64,000 nt of DNA from JANLQX01 sp031368215 (GTDB taxonomy: Bacteria; Actinomycetota; Acidimicrobiia; Acidimicrobiales; JANYDT01): NCBI GenBank assembly GCA_031368215.1, contig JANLRD010000276.1, positions 54,531-118,530 of the forward strand, in the 5' to 3' direction. The notes beneath the pieces are model-generated. The model did no database searches. It had not been told where the DNA came from and worked only from the letters and a program-made list of their open reading frames with translations. A program made the position numbers and the translations under genes. Position 1 is the first letter of the stretch. Every line of letters begins with the position of its first letter. Shown piece by piece: positions 35,168 to 44,030 of the stretch.

Positions 35168-35967
35168 CGAAGACCGCCGAACCAGACTTCGTCGACCCCG
35201 ACGGAGGTGGGTGCCGGCTTGGCGCGGCGGAACCATTCGGTGCCGAACGACGTCTGATACGCCTCATCGGGCATCTGCAGGAAGAACGACGTGTCGGAGA
35301 TCTGGCTGCGGTGGGCGGCCATGGAAGCGCGCTTCTGCGAAAGGTACGCACCCACGTCGACGGCCATCGTGAGCTCGGCTTCGGGAGTCCCCACCGGTGT
35401 GCCGTCGTCGGTCCCGGTCTCGGGGTCCCAACCCGGGTCGATGCCCATCTCTCGGAGGCTGGCGAAGAACCGCACCATCGCGTCACGGTTCATCGTGGCT
35501 TCGTAGACGAAGGGCGTGCCGGCCAACTCGGCGGCGCGATTGCCGACGTGGTGCACGGCGATGTGGTCGGGATGGCCGTACCCGCCGTGCCAGTCGTAGA
35601 TCGTAAGTGTGCTTGCATTCTCCTCTTTGAGGATGGCCGCCAGCCGAACTGCAGCATCGTCGATCGCGGCGTTCATGAAGGAACCGGGATTGACGTTCTG
35701 CTCCCATCCCGTCATGCCGGAATCCTCGTACCCGAGGAACTCGACACGGTGGGCGCCGAGCGCAGCGGCCGATGCCGCAACCTCCTTGGCGCGTCGTTGC
35801 GCGAGCGATTCGCCCTCGGCGAGATCGTCGGGCGCCTCACCCCACTCGCCGCCGGTGGCCACGACCAACACGACCCGATGTCCCTCGGCCGCTGCCCGGG
35901 CCATGGAGCCGCCGGTGTTGATGCACTCGTCGTCGGGGTGCGCGTGAAAACAGACCAGAGTCGCCAT
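35164..35967 (-). CDS. PIG-L family deacetylase (MshB/Mca-like)
   Basis: 267 residues. The zinc-binding motif is in VCFHAHPDDECINTGG and the second metal motif in YGHPDHIAVHHVGN, with YDWHGGYGHPDH around it. This matches the LmbE/PIG-L family, which in actinobacteria includes the mycothiol pathway deacetylase MshB and the conjugate amidase Mca. Metal ligands look intact. Which of these, or another N-acetylglucosaminyl substrate, is used cannot be settled here. It is the first of three coupled genes (PIG-L, hydrolase, apt). Confidence 0.85.
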   Translation of the reverse strand: MATLVCFHAHPDDECINTGGSMARAAAEGHRVVLVVATGGEWGEAPDDLAEGESLAQRRAKEVAASAAALGAHRVEFLGYEDSGMTGWEQNVNPGSFMNAAIDDAAVRLAAILKEENASTLTIYDWHGGYGHPDHIAVHHVGNRAAELAGTPFVYEATMNRDAMVRFFASLREMGIDPGWDPETGTDDGTPVGTPEAELTMAVDVGAYLSQKRASMAAHRSQISDTSFFLQMPDEAYQTSFGTEWFRRAKPAPTSVGVDEVWFGGLR

Positions 35968-36020
35968 AACGGTGAATGACCCTACTGGCGGTCAGCGCCG
36001 GTTGGCCTCACAGCACTCAC

Positions 36021-36042
36021 CGCTGACCCCTCGGTGTCAGCG
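36021..36042. terminator. Possible hairpin terminator at the end of the secDF operon
   Basis: CGCTGAC and GTCAGCG form a 7+7 bp stem with an 8-nt loop that overlaps the secF stop codon at 36037-36039. There is no T-run, so it may be a weak or Rho-dependent end point. Confidence 0.3.
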
Positions 36043-37197
36043 CTTCTTGCCCTGCTTGCGGGGACGCGGCGTTGCACCCTGCCAGGCTTTGGCGGCGTTC
36101 GCCGCCGCCTTTGCGGCACCCGTCGAGATGTCGCCGCCGGCCGAGAGCGTGCGGCCGATCGACGAGCGGGCGACAGCGCCTTCTTCTGCGGTGATGACAC
36201 CATCAGCGCCGCCGAGGCGCTTGCGCAGGCTCGTCCACCGCTCCTCACGCTCCTTGATCCACGCCAGGATCGGCGAGGCCACGAAGATCGACGAGTACGC
36301 GCCGGTGAGGAGGCCGATGAACAGCGCCAGGCCGAAGTCGCCGAGTGCCGTCGCTCCCATGACGCCGGCGCCGATGATCAGCAGCGAAAGAACCGGGAGC
36401 ACGGCGACGAACGACGTGTTCAGCGATCGCATGAGCACCTGGTTCATCGAGAGGTTCACGATGTCGGTGTAGGCAAGGCGGCCGGTCGGGCCGATGACCT
36501 TCTCGTTGTCGGACACTTTGTCGAACACCACGATCGTGTCGTAGAGCGAGAAGCCGAGGATCGTCAAGAACGCGATGACCGTAGCCGGAGTGACCTCGAA
36601 TCCGGACAGCGCATAGATCCCGACGGTGACGAGGATGTCGTGCACCACCGCAGCCAACGCCGCGACGGCCATCTTCCACTGGAATCGGAGCGACACCCAC
36701 AGGGCGATCACGAGGAAGAACACGATGAGCGCTTGGCGCGCCTTTTTCGTGACGTCCTTGCCCCAGGAGGGGCCGACGTAGTTCACGCTGACGTCGTCGG
36801 CGGTGAGCTTCGTCCCGGCGGCCTTGGCCAGCGCCTCGGACACGCGGGCACGTATGACGTCGGTCGATTGCTCGGCCTTCACCCGGAGCCGCTTTTCGCC
36901 ACCAGCCGTCACCTCCTGAATGGTGACAGCACGGCCGACGATCGGCCCGACCACGTCGCGCGCCTTGGGGATCGACAGCGTGCTGGTGGTGACCTCCCAG
37001 GACGTCCCGCCTTCGAAGTCAATGCCGAGCTTGAGGCCGCGACCTATCAGCGCGCCGATGCCGACGATGATGACGAGTCCGGAGATCGCCACCCACGTAC
37101 GCCAACGGCGGACAAACTCGTAGTTCGTCGCACCCGTCGTGAGCTTGTGCCAGACCGACGTCCGGATGGGTGCCGTGGGGATGTCCGTGGTCGTCAC
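36037..37197 (-). CDS. secF: Protein translocase subunit SecF
   Basis: A six-helix membrane protein that, with SecD, uses the proton gradient to help release exported proteins. Residues 30-50 hold the first helix (WVAISGLVIIVGIGALIGRG), then the family motif GIDFEGGTSWEV. An extracytoplasmic domain of about 95 residues follows. Five helices come next, with the signature AVVHDILVTVGIYAL and the conserved FSLYDTIVVFDKVSDNE. The 386-residue length includes a Lys/Arg/Ala-rich cytoplasmic tail. Its ATG overlaps the secD stop by 4 bp. Confidence 0.96.
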   Translation of the reverse strand: MTTTDIPTAPIRTSVWHKLTTGATNYEFVRRWRTWVAISGLVIIVGIGALIGRGLKLGIDFEGGTSWEVTTSTLSIPKARDVVGPIVGRAVTIQEVTAGGEKRLRVKAEQSTDVIRARVSEALAKAAGTKLTADDVSVNYVGPSWGKDVTKKARQALIVFFLVIALWVSLRFQWKMAVAALAAVVHDILVTVGIYALSGFEVTPATVIAFLTILGFSLYDTIVVFDKVSDNEKVIGPTGRLAYTDIVNLSMNQVLMRSLNTSFVAVLPVLSLLIIGAGVMGATALGDFGLALFIGLLTGAYSSIFVASPILAWIKEREERWTSLRKRLGGADGVITAEEGAVARSSIGRTLSAGGDISTGAAKAAANAAKAWQGATPRPRKQGKKR

Positions 37198-38960
37198 AGC
37201 TGCGCTCCAGCGTTCGCCGAGCCGGGCACCAGGCGCCCGCCCGAAGGGGTGAGTTTCGTGGGTCCGTCACCGGCGCTCCCGATCGCACCGCTCTTCATCT
37301 GCCGTTCGGCGATGAGGGTGACGATCGGGCGCGTGAACGCCCACGCCACGACGAGGTCGAGGGTGGTCGAGATCAGGAGGAACAGGGCGAAGCCCCGCAC
37401 CGAGCCGACGGTGAGGAAGTACAGAACGCCGGCGCCGATCAGCGAGGTGAAGTCAGCGGCGATGATGGTGCGGAACGCGCTCTTGAAGCCGCGATCGACG
37501 GACTGCGCGGCGTTGCGTCCGGCGCGTAACTCGTCACGCATCCGTTCGAAGAACACGACGTAGGAGTCGACCGTCGTGCCGAACGACACGATGATGCCGA
37601 CCACCCCGGAAAGGCTGAGCGCCAGGCCCTGCTTCTCGGAAAGGAAGGACACCAGCGACCACATCAGACCGCCGGAGACGAGGAGGCCGAGAACAACGAC
37701 GAGACCGAGCCGCCGGTAATAGAAGATCATGTAGGCGGCAACCAGCAGCAGGCCGATCAGACCCGTGAAGAGGCCCGCCCGCAGCGAGTCCTTGCCGAGC
37801 GACGCCGAGACGTTCTGCACGGTCTGGGGCACCAGGGTGACGGGCAGGGATCCGAACTTCAGCGCCGTCGCAAGGTCCTTCGCTTCGCGTTGGGAGAAGC
37901 TCCCGGAAATCTGCGCGCGGCCGCCGAATCGGCGCTCCTGGATGACCGGTGCCGAGAGCGCTTCACCATCGAGGACGATGGCGATGCGCTTCTGGTAGTA
38001 CTTCTCGGCCATGGCATCCCATAACGCCGAGCCGCGGCTGTTGAGGTTGAGGTCGACCGTCCACTGTCCGGTCTGCGACACGACGGCCGAAGCCGTGTCG
38101 ACGACGGCACCTTGGATTTCGGCGGGACCGAGCAGGTAGCGCCGGGAATCCGGGTTGTTGCGCTTCTCCGGGAGGATCACGGCGTCAGCCGGATTGTCCT
38201 CGCCCAACTTGGTCGTTTCCGTCGGGAACTTCGTTATCGGCTCCCCGATCGACGGGAGATCCGCCGGGACCGGTGCAACGGTGGTTGTGGCGCCGGTGAC
38301 CGCGCCGGCAGGAACCGTCGTCGCGCTCACCGGAGCTGCGGTTGTCACGGCCGGCTTCGTCGACGCCGGAGCGACCGTGGTTTCGGGCACCTGGGAGAGG
38401 ACGCCGAAGCGTCCCCCGCCCTGGACGAGCCCGAGCGCCTGTGACGACGACGCCGGAGTCGTGGTGGCGGCGGGCTTGACCGTGGTGGCCGCGCCGGCGA
38501 CCGTGGAGGTCGGCGCGGTGCTCGATCCGGCCGTGGTGTCGCCGACGGTGACGGTGCGGGTCGTGGTGCCCTGAGGCGTGGCACTCTGCGCCTTGGCCTC
38601 GTTCTCCGACGGAAGGTCCTGGAGCACCGGACGGAACGTGAGCTGTGCCGTCTTGCCGACGATGGCGAGCGCCCGGGTGGAGTCCTTCACTCCGGGGAGC
38701 GAAACGACGATGGAGCGGCTGCCCTGCCGGGAGATGTCCGGCTCGGCGACGCCGAGGGAGTCGACGCGGCTGCGAATGATCCCGATCGTGCGGTCGAGCA
38801 CGTCGGGCGCCACGGCACCCTTCGGCTCCAGCACCACGGACGTGCCACCCTGCAGGTCAAGGCCCAGCGAGGGCGACCAGCCTGCTGCAACGGTACCGAT
38901 GGTGCCCAGCAACGCCGTCAGCACCACAACGGCGAGGCGGATACGGAAGCTTCTAGTCAT
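37194..38960 (-). CDS. secD: Protein translocase subunit SecD with long low-complexity insert
   Basis: 588 residues. The first helix is at about 8-27 (LAVVVLTALLGTIGTVAAG), then GLDLQGGTSVVLEP, the P1 domain, and the family block RAQISGSFSQREAKDLATALKFGSLPV. The C-terminal helices include LSGVVGIIVSFGTTVDSYVVFFERM. Between about residues 117 and 260, inside the extracytoplasmic P1 domain, is a long insert rich in Thr, Ala, Pro and Val (GDTTAGSSTAPT and similar) that typical SecD lacks. Such inserts are known in Acidimicrobiia-like actinobacteria. The insert does not interrupt the membrane part. The gene overlaps yajC and secF by 4 bp at each end. Confidence 0.96.
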   Translation of the reverse strand: MTRSFRIRLAVVVLTALLGTIGTVAAGWSPSLGLDLQGGTSVVLEPKGAVAPDVLDRTIGIIRSRVDSLGVAEPDISRQGSRSIVVSLPGVKDSTRALAIVGKTAQLTFRPVLQDLPSENEAKAQSATPQGTTTRTVTVGDTTAGSSTAPTSTVAGAATTVKPAATTTPASSSQALGLVQGGGRFGVLSQVPETTVAPASTKPAVTTAAPVSATTVPAGAVTGATTTVAPVPADLPSIGEPITKFPTETTKLGEDNPADAVILPEKRNNPDSRRYLLGPAEIQGAVVDTASAVVSQTGQWTVDLNLNSRGSALWDAMAEKYYQKRIAIVLDGEALSAPVIQERRFGGRAQISGSFSQREAKDLATALKFGSLPVTLVPQTVQNVSASLGKDSLRAGLFTGLIGLLLVAAYMIFYYRRLGLVVVLGLLVSGGLMWSLVSFLSEKQGLALSLSGVVGIIVSFGTTVDSYVVFFERMRDELRAGRNAAQSVDRGFKSAFRTIIAADFTSLIGAGVLYFLTVGSVRGFALFLLISTTLDLVVAWAFTRPIVTLIAERQMKSGAIGSAGDGPTKLTPSGGRLVPGSANAGAQL

Positions 38961-39289
38961 GCACGATCCTCATCGTTCAGGTCCGACCCGGTGTCTGGAA
39001 CGCCGGGCAGCATGGTCGGGGCCTCGACCGCATCGACGATCGGCGAGTCCACGACCCGGCCGATCGCTGCCTTGGCCATGCGAATCGTGACCCCCGGCGA
39101 GATTTCGAGCTTGACGACGTCGTCGTCGATGGACCGGACGGTTCCGTAGATCCCGCCGGCGGTCATCACCGTCACCCCTGGGGCGAGCGCCATGGCGAGA
39201 GCTGCGGCGTTTCGCTGGCGCTTCCTGTTCTGCGAAAACGTGAACGCGAAGAGCGCGAGGAGGACGAGAAGAGGAAAGAGCGACGCCAT
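38957..39289 (-). CDS. yajC: Preprotein translocase subunit YajC
   Basis: 110 residues taken from the ATG at 39289 (MASLFPLLVLLALFAFTFSQNRKRQR), since the family begins with exactly this single hydrophobic helix followed by a basic stretch. A longer reading to 39457 adds a sequence with no resemblance. The YajC core PGVTVMTAGGIYGTVRSIDDDVVKLEISPG is present. It is an accessory of SecDF and starts the yajC-secD-secF unit. The C-terminal 25 residues are acidic and less conserved. Confidence 0.93.
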   Translation of the reverse strand: MASLFPLLVLLALFAFTFSQNRKRQRNAAALAMALAPGVTVMTAGGIYGTVRSIDDDVVKLEISPGVTIRMAKAAIGRVVDSPIVDAVEAPTMLPGVPDTGSDLNDEDRA

Positions 39290-39401
39290 AGAGCGGGGAA
39301 AGGCTAGTGCCAGCCGCCCGTCCCCCTGGGTCACCTCGGCCACGGCCCCGTTTCGGAGGTCGCCCGACGGGTCGGGACGCCCGTTGCCGACGTCGGGGGC
39401 C

Positions 39402-40496
39402 TCAGTTCCAGACGGCGGCGATGTCGGCGCGGACCTCGGCCAGTGTGCCGTCGACAATGGCGGAACGGGTGCGGCGCATCAGATCCAGCAGGTAGGTGAT
39501 GTTGTGGATCGTCAACAGCGTGGCCGCCGTCTGTTCGCCCACCATCTGCAGATGCCGCAGGTAGGCACGGCTGTGACGGGTGCACGTCTCGCAGGCGCAC
39601 GAGGCGTCGAGGGGGCCGCTGTCACGGGCGAACCGGAGGTTCTTCATCTGGAAGCGGCCCTCGCTGGTGAGGACGGTTCCATGACGGGCGAGCCGCGTCG
39701 GCAGGACGCAGTCGAACATGTCGATACCACGAGCGACACCCTCGACCAGGGCGACGGGGTCCCCCACGCCCATGAGGTAGCGCGGACGATCGCCCGGTAG
39801 CACGCTGTTCGCCGCCTCGATCGCCGGCAGCATCTCGTCGCGCGACTCGCCCACCGAGAGTCCTCCGATGGCATACCCGTCGAAGCCGATGTCGACGGTG
39901 CGCTGCGCCGACTCGACGCGCAGAACAGCATCGACCCCGCCCTGCACGATGCCGAACTGTGCCTGGTCGGCGCGTGTGTGCGCACGGCGCTGGCGCGCCG
40001 CCCATGCTGCGGTGCGTTCCACAGCCTGGCGCAGCAACTGCGGGGTGGACGGCAGCGCCGGACAGACATCGAGCACCATCGCGATGTCGGCGCCGAGCAT
40101 CTCCTGGACCTCGACGGCGCGTTCGGGGGTGAAGCGGTGGTAGGACCCGTCGTAGACGCTCTTGAACGTGACACCCTCGTCGTCGACCTTCGGGTCGAGC
40201 GAGAACACCTGGAAACCGCCGGAATCGGTCAACATCCTCCCGCGCCAGCCGGAGAACTCGTGGAGACCACCGAGCTCGGCGATCAGCTCGGCGCCCGGAC
40301 GAAGCATGAGGTGGTAGGTGTTGCCCAGGATGATCTCCGCTCCTAATGCCTCCATGCCCGAGGCCGTCATCGTCCTCACGGCCGCCCGGGTTCCGACGGG
40401 CATGAACACCGGTGTGCGGAAGGAGCCGCGGGGCAGATGCACAGTGCCCGCCCGGGCCTCACCGTCGGTCGCCTCGATGTCGAACCGCAGCTTCAC
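39402..40496 (-). CDS. tgt: Queuine tRNA-ribosyltransferase (tRNA-guanine transglycosylase)
   Basis: Swaps the wobble guanine of GUN-anticodon tRNAs for a queuosine precursor base. 364 residues. Conserved parts are FMPVGTRAAVRTM, GNTYHLMLRPG, LTDSGGFQVFSL, and FGIVQGGVDAVLR. The nucleophile region is DCVLPTRLARHGTVLT. The zinc site is in ASCACETCTRHSRAYLRHL with a later His. All look intact. It lies directly upstream of yajC with a 112-bp gap. No other queuosine genes are in the window. Confidence 0.95.
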   Translation of the reverse strand: MKLRFDIEATDGEARAGTVHLPRGSFRTPVFMPVGTRAAVRTMTASGMEALGAEIILGNTYHLMLRPGAELIAELGGLHEFSGWRGRMLTDSGGFQVFSLDPKVDDEGVTFKSVYDGSYHRFTPERAVEVQEMLGADIAMVLDVCPALPSTPQLLRQAVERTAAWAARQRRAHTRADQAQFGIVQGGVDAVLRVESAQRTVDIGFDGYAIGGLSVGESRDEMLPAIEAANSVLPGDRPRYLMGVGDPVALVEGVARGIDMFDCVLPTRLARHGTVLTSEGRFQMKNLRFARDSGPLDASCACETCTRHSRAYLRHLQMVGEQTAATLLTIHNITYLLDLMRRTRSAIVDGTLAEVRADIAAVWN

Positions 40497-40508
40497 CGGA
40501 CGGAGAGG

Positions 40509-41216
40509 TTAGGGGTGAAACGGCCCGTCGTCGGTCGCCAGGCGACCGAGGAATGCCTCGAAGGCCAGGTCTGCCTTCTCCCCGATGCCGAGACCGACAG
40601 AGGCAAGCGCCGGTGCGATCACCTCGGCTTCCGAGTGCTCGCCGACCCGAAGGAACCGCAGGAAGGAAGTCGGCTCCCATCGACGCAGGAGTCCGCACTG
40701 CAACAGCGCTCCCGCACGCGTCCGGCGCTGCGAGATGCCCACCACCTTGCGCCCGTCCACCGTGACCTCACCGGCGCCGAGACCGGCGAAACACACCAGC
40801 GACGACCACTTCGTGTGCACGATCGCGTCGCGGTGCACAACTGCTTGCGGAACGCCGGATGAGGTGAGCGATCTCGCCCACGCGTCGCCGAGCCACCACA
40901 TCGACCGACCGATGTCGGCATCCCACCGGTGATGACCTGCCGGCACGAACACGTCGACCCAGATCATGCCGTCGTCGAGCCAGACCGCTCCGCCACCACT
41001 GCGCCGACGCGCCACGTCGACCCCCTCTGCCCGACACAACCCGAGATCGACAACATCCTGCGGTTGCGACGAGCCGACCACAATCGTCGGGGCGCTGACT
41101 TTCAGTACACGTACGGTCGGCGAATCGACCTTCGCCCACGATTCGGCGCTGAAGAGATCGACGGCTCGGCCGAACCGTTCCTCGACCGCCCAGGGCTGGG
41201 TCAGGCCGGGTCCCAC
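40509..41216 (-). CDS. Lipoate-protein ligase/octanoyltransferase-like protein
   Basis: A 235-residue member of the biotin/lipoate ligase fold. It shows VLKVSAPTIVVGSSQ near the N-terminus, the diagnostic RRRSGGGAVWLDDGMIWVDVFVP, and the catalytic-type VDGRKVVGISQRRTRAG. These motifs match the LplA/LipM class that attaches lipoate or octanoate to carrier proteins. Length is shorter than full LplA and no C-terminal accessory domain is seen. Its first 16 bases overlap the end of the DEAD-box helicase gene. The substrate (lipoate or octanoyl-ACP) is undecided. Confidence 0.8.
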   Translation of the reverse strand: MGPGLTQPWAVEERFGRAVDLFSAESWAKVDSPTVRVLKVSAPTIVVGSSQPQDVVDLGLCRAEGVDVARRRSGGGAVWLDDGMIWVDVFVPAGHHRWDADIGRSMWWLGDAWARSLTSSGVPQAVVHRDAIVHTKWSSLVCFAGLGAGEVTVDGRKVVGISQRRTRAGALLQCGLLRRWEPTSFLRFLRVGEHSEAEVIAPALASVGLGIGEKADLAFEAFLGRLATDDGPFHP

Positions 41217-42364
41217 GTTTCGAGCTTGGCGAGGTTGGGATCGTTCGAGAAGACCTCGGGGATCGGCAGGTTCAGACCGAGCCGCTTCTGCAACTTGCCG
41301 ATCTCGAGAACCTGGTTCCAGAGGACGAGCGTCACGACGATGCCGCTGGCGCCGGCACGGGCGGTGCGCCCCGAGCGGTGCAGATAGGTCTTGTGATCGT
41401 CCGGCACGTCGAACTGGATCACCACATCAACGCCGTCGATGTGCAGACCGCGAGCGGCGACGTCGGTCGCCACCAGCGTGCTGATCTGGCCCTCCGTGAA
41501 CTGTCGGAGCGCCCGCACTCGGCGGGTCTGATCGAGATCACCGTGGATCGCCCGAGCCTGCACATCGGCGTCCTTGAGGTCGTCGGCCAGCCGATCGCAC
41601 ATGCGCTTGGTGTTGCAGAACACGATCGACCGATCGAAGTTCTTGACGATTGCGGCCACGACCTTGACCCGGTCCATCTCGTGGACTTTCAAAAAGAAGT
41701 GCCTCGACTCTTCGACCGTGGACGAGTCGCTCTCGACGGTGTGACGGACAGGATCGCGCAGCTCGTGCTTCACAAGGGTGTTCACATCGGAACCGAGCGT
41801 GGCCGAGAAAAGCAGGGTCTGGCGGTCCTTGGACATGTGCCGGATCAGCCACTCGACGTTCGGCATGAAGCCCATGTCGCACATGCGATCGGCCTCGTCG
41901 AGCACGAGGAACCCGACGTCGCCGAGGTCGATCGCTCCGCGCCCGATCAGGTCGATGAGGCGTCCCGGCGTCGCCACCACGATCTCGCACCCCGCCTCCA
42001 GAGCGGCGCGCTGGGCATCCATGGAGGCGCCGCCGTAGACCGCGACGGCTCGCAGGCCACGGGCGTCGGCCATCCAGCGGAGTTCTCCGTCGACCTGCAG
42101 GGCAAGCTCGCGCGTCGGCACGAGCACCAGCGCAGTGGGACGGTTCGGTTTGGCCTGGCGGCACAGCGTGACCAGGGGGATGCCGAAGGCGAGGGTCTTT
42201 CCCGAACCGGTCTTCGCCTGTCCGCAGACGTCACGACCGGCGAGACCGTCGGGAATGGTGAGGGCCTGGACGGGGAAGGGCGATTCGATTCCCCGTTCCT
42301 TGAGGGCGACGAGCAGCTCTTCGGGCACGCCCAGATCGGCGAATGTGGGCGGGGAGGATGTCAT
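41201..42364 (-). CDS. DEAD-box RNA helicase
   Basis: 387 residues, an RNA-unwinding ATPase. Visible motifs are the Q motif (PFPVQALTIP), motif I (CGQAKTGSGKTLAF), Ia (LVPTRELALQ), Ib (ATPGRLID), II (VLDEADRM), III (LLFSATL), IV (SIVFCNTK), V (VATDVAARGLHIDGV) and VI (HRSGRTARAG). I start it at MTSSPPTFADLG (42364). A second ATG at 42376 is in frame and equally placed. The two ATGs lie at the ends of a 14-bp palindrome, and a duplicated 30-bp sequence lies upstream. A short C-terminal tail without an RGG or DbpA-type domain suggests a compact cold-shock or ribosome-assembly helicase. Confidence 0.95.
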   Translation of the reverse strand: MTSSPPTFADLGVPEELLVALKERGIESPFPVQALTIPDGLAGRDVCGQAKTGSGKTLAFGIPLVTLCRQAKPNRPTALVLVPTRELALQVDGELRWMADARGLRAVAVYGGASMDAQRAALEAGCEIVVATPGRLIDLIGRGAIDLGDVGFLVLDEADRMCDMGFMPNVEWLIRHMSKDRQTLLFSATLGSDVNTLVKHELRDPVRHTVESDSSTVEESRHFFLKVHEMDRVKVVAAIVKNFDRSIVFCNTKRMCDRLADDLKDADVQARAIHGDLDQTRRVRALRQFTEGQISTLVATDVAARGLHIDGVDVVIQFDVPDDHKTYLHRSGRTARAGASGIVVTLVLWNQVLEIGKLQKRLGLNLPIPEVFSNDPNLAKLETWDPA

Positions 42365-42379
42365 GGGCGTGCCCATTCT

Positions 42380-42496
42380 ACGTGCCGGGGTGGCCAACAG
42401 TGGCGGAGCGGCGCGACAGGTGTTGCGAGCAGCGAAGCGGAGCGGAGCAGCGCAGCGCCAATGGGCACGTGCCGGGGTGGCCAACAGTGGCGGAGC
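42380..42496. repeat. Two identical 30-bp direct repeats upstream of the DEAD-box gene
   Basis: A 30-nt sequence starting ACGTGCCGGGGTGGCCAACA occurs at 42380-42409 and again at 42467-42496, 87 bp apart. They lie in the 147-bp region between the secreted-hydrolase stop and the helicase start. The stretch between them contains a run of AGCG/AGCAG-type units. Nearer the gene, ATGGGC-gt-GCCCAT forms a palindrome at 42363-42376. They may be regulatory, or the relic of a local duplication. Confidence 0.6.
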
Positions 42497-42511
42497 TCCG
42501 TCGGCGAGGTT

Positions 42512-44029
42512 TCAGCGTTTGCGCTCGCAGGTCGTTCCCGGCGGGGGGACCACGAGGTCCACCAGGTACCGGTGGACGTTGCGCTGCACGCACGAGTTGC
42601 CGCCGAGATAGCCGGTATGACCATCGGAGTCGTACGTGAGCAACACCGCGTTGTCCAGCTGGCGGGCCACCGACTGCGCCCACACGTAGGGCGTCGCCGG
42701 GTCGCGGGTCGTGCCCACGAGCAGGATCGGGGCCGATCCCTTCGCCGTCACCGGGGCGACCGAGCCGGAGCTGGGCACCGGCCAGAACCCGCACACGATG
42801 CTCGAGTATCCGGCGAGGCGCCCGAAGCGGGGCGACGTTGCACGAAGACGTTCGGCAAGGGCGGTGTACGGAGCCCCGCCCCGAGGGGAGGGAACGTCGA
42901 CGCAGTTGACGGCAGCGTTCGCGTCGGCGATGTTGCCGTACCCGGTCGGCTCGCGATCGGCGTAGGAGTCGAAGAGCGCCAGCATCGTGGCGGCGTCGCC
43001 CTTCTCCACCTCGGTGAGCCCACGGCGCAACAGGGGCCAGCCGGAGTCCCGGTTGTAGAGCGAGGCCAAGACGCCCACGATGAACTCCCCCGACCCGAGC
43101 ATCCGCGAAGGCTTGTTCCGTCGGCGGACCACCAGGGGAGCTGCATCGATCGTCGTCACGAGCCGGTCGAACGCCGCGCCCGCCGTCTCACCGTCGCGAA
43201 CCCAGCCGCACCGGTCCGCACGGCACAGTTCCAAGAACGCGTTCATTGCACGGTCGAAGCCGACGGCCTGCTCCGCCGACCGTTCGTTCGCATCCGCTGT
43301 CGGATCGAGGACGCCGTCGAGGGCAAAGGCACGAACCCTCTTCGGGTACTTGTCGGCATAGCGCAGTCCGAGCAGCGTGCCGTAGGAGAACCCGAAGAAG
43401 TTGATCGTGTCTTCACCCAGAGCGGCACGGATCGCGTCCATGTCGTCGATGACGTCGGCGGTCCCCGCGAAGCGGAGGACATCGCGGGAGTTCTTCGCAC
43501 CGCACGCCAGCGCGAACTCACGCGCGGTGTCGACCAACGCGGCGACCTCCGCCGGAGAGTCGGGATCGGGGTCGACCGCGTAGTAGCGGTCGTAGGACTT
43601 CTGATCGCTGTAGCAGCGGATCTCCCCGGAACCGCCGACACCTCGGGGATCCCAGCCGACGATGTCGAAGCGGTCGAGGAGCGTGCTGCTCAGACCGCGA
43701 CGCAGCTGGCGCACGAACTTCTGTCCCGATGACCCGGGTCCTCCCGGGTTCACGAGCAGGACACCGATGCGACGCCTCTTACTCCGCGCCGGAAGCATCG
43801 AGATCCCGATTGACACCTGAGGTCCGGTCGGACGGGCACGGTCGAGCGGAACCCGAAGCGACGCGCATCGAATCTCACGCACATCGCGGCACGGCGTCCA
43901 CACGAGCGGCTTTGCTTTCGGCGAACCGGTGGTCTTCGCTCCGGCCGAAGACGCGATCGGGCCGATACCGATGGAGCCACCGGCAACCATGGCCGCAGCG
44001 ACTGCGATCGCCGTGAGGCGACGGCTCAT
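42512..44029 (-). CDS. Secreted alpha/beta hydrolase, tripeptidyl aminopeptidase-like
   Basis: About 505 residues, starting at the ATG at 44029, with a signal peptide (LTAIAVAAAMVAGGSIGIGP, cleavage near SSAGA). The catalytic fold shows GVLLVNPGGPGSSGQKFV, DIVGWDPRGVGGSG, and the nucleophile elbow INFFGFSYGTLLGLRYADKYP with Ser. The C-terminal TAP-like domain contains GSAPILLVGTTRDPATPY and ends with the His region LLTYDSDGHTGYLGG. This is the family of Streptomyces tripeptidyl aminopeptidases and related secreted hydrolases. Cysteines are present (SCVQRNVHRYL) as in the family. The start is one base after the DedA stop, so the two are probably co-transcribed. Substrate unknown. Confidence 0.85.
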   Translation of the reverse strand: MSRRLTAIAVAAAMVAGGSIGIGPIASSAGAKTTGSPKAKPLVWTPCRDVREIRCASLRVPLDRARPTGPQVSIGISMLPARSKRRRIGVLLVNPGGPGSSGQKFVRQLRRGLSSTLLDRFDIVGWDPRGVGGSGEIRCYSDQKSYDRYYAVDPDPDSPAEVAALVDTAREFALACGAKNSRDVLRFAGTADVIDDMDAIRAALGEDTINFFGFSYGTLLGLRYADKYPKRVRAFALDGVLDPTADANERSAEQAVGFDRAMNAFLELCRADRCGWVRDGETAGAAFDRLVTTIDAAPLVVRRRNKPSRMLGSGEFIVGVLASLYNRDSGWPLLRRGLTEVEKGDAATMLALFDSYADREPTGYGNIADANAAVNCVDVPSPRGGAPYTALAERLRATSPRFGRLAGYSSIVCGFWPVPSSGSVAPVTAKGSAPILLVGTTRDPATPYVWAQSVARQLDNAVLLTYDSDGHTGYLGGNSCVQRNVHRYLVDLVVPPPGTTCERKR

Positions 44030-44030
44030 G

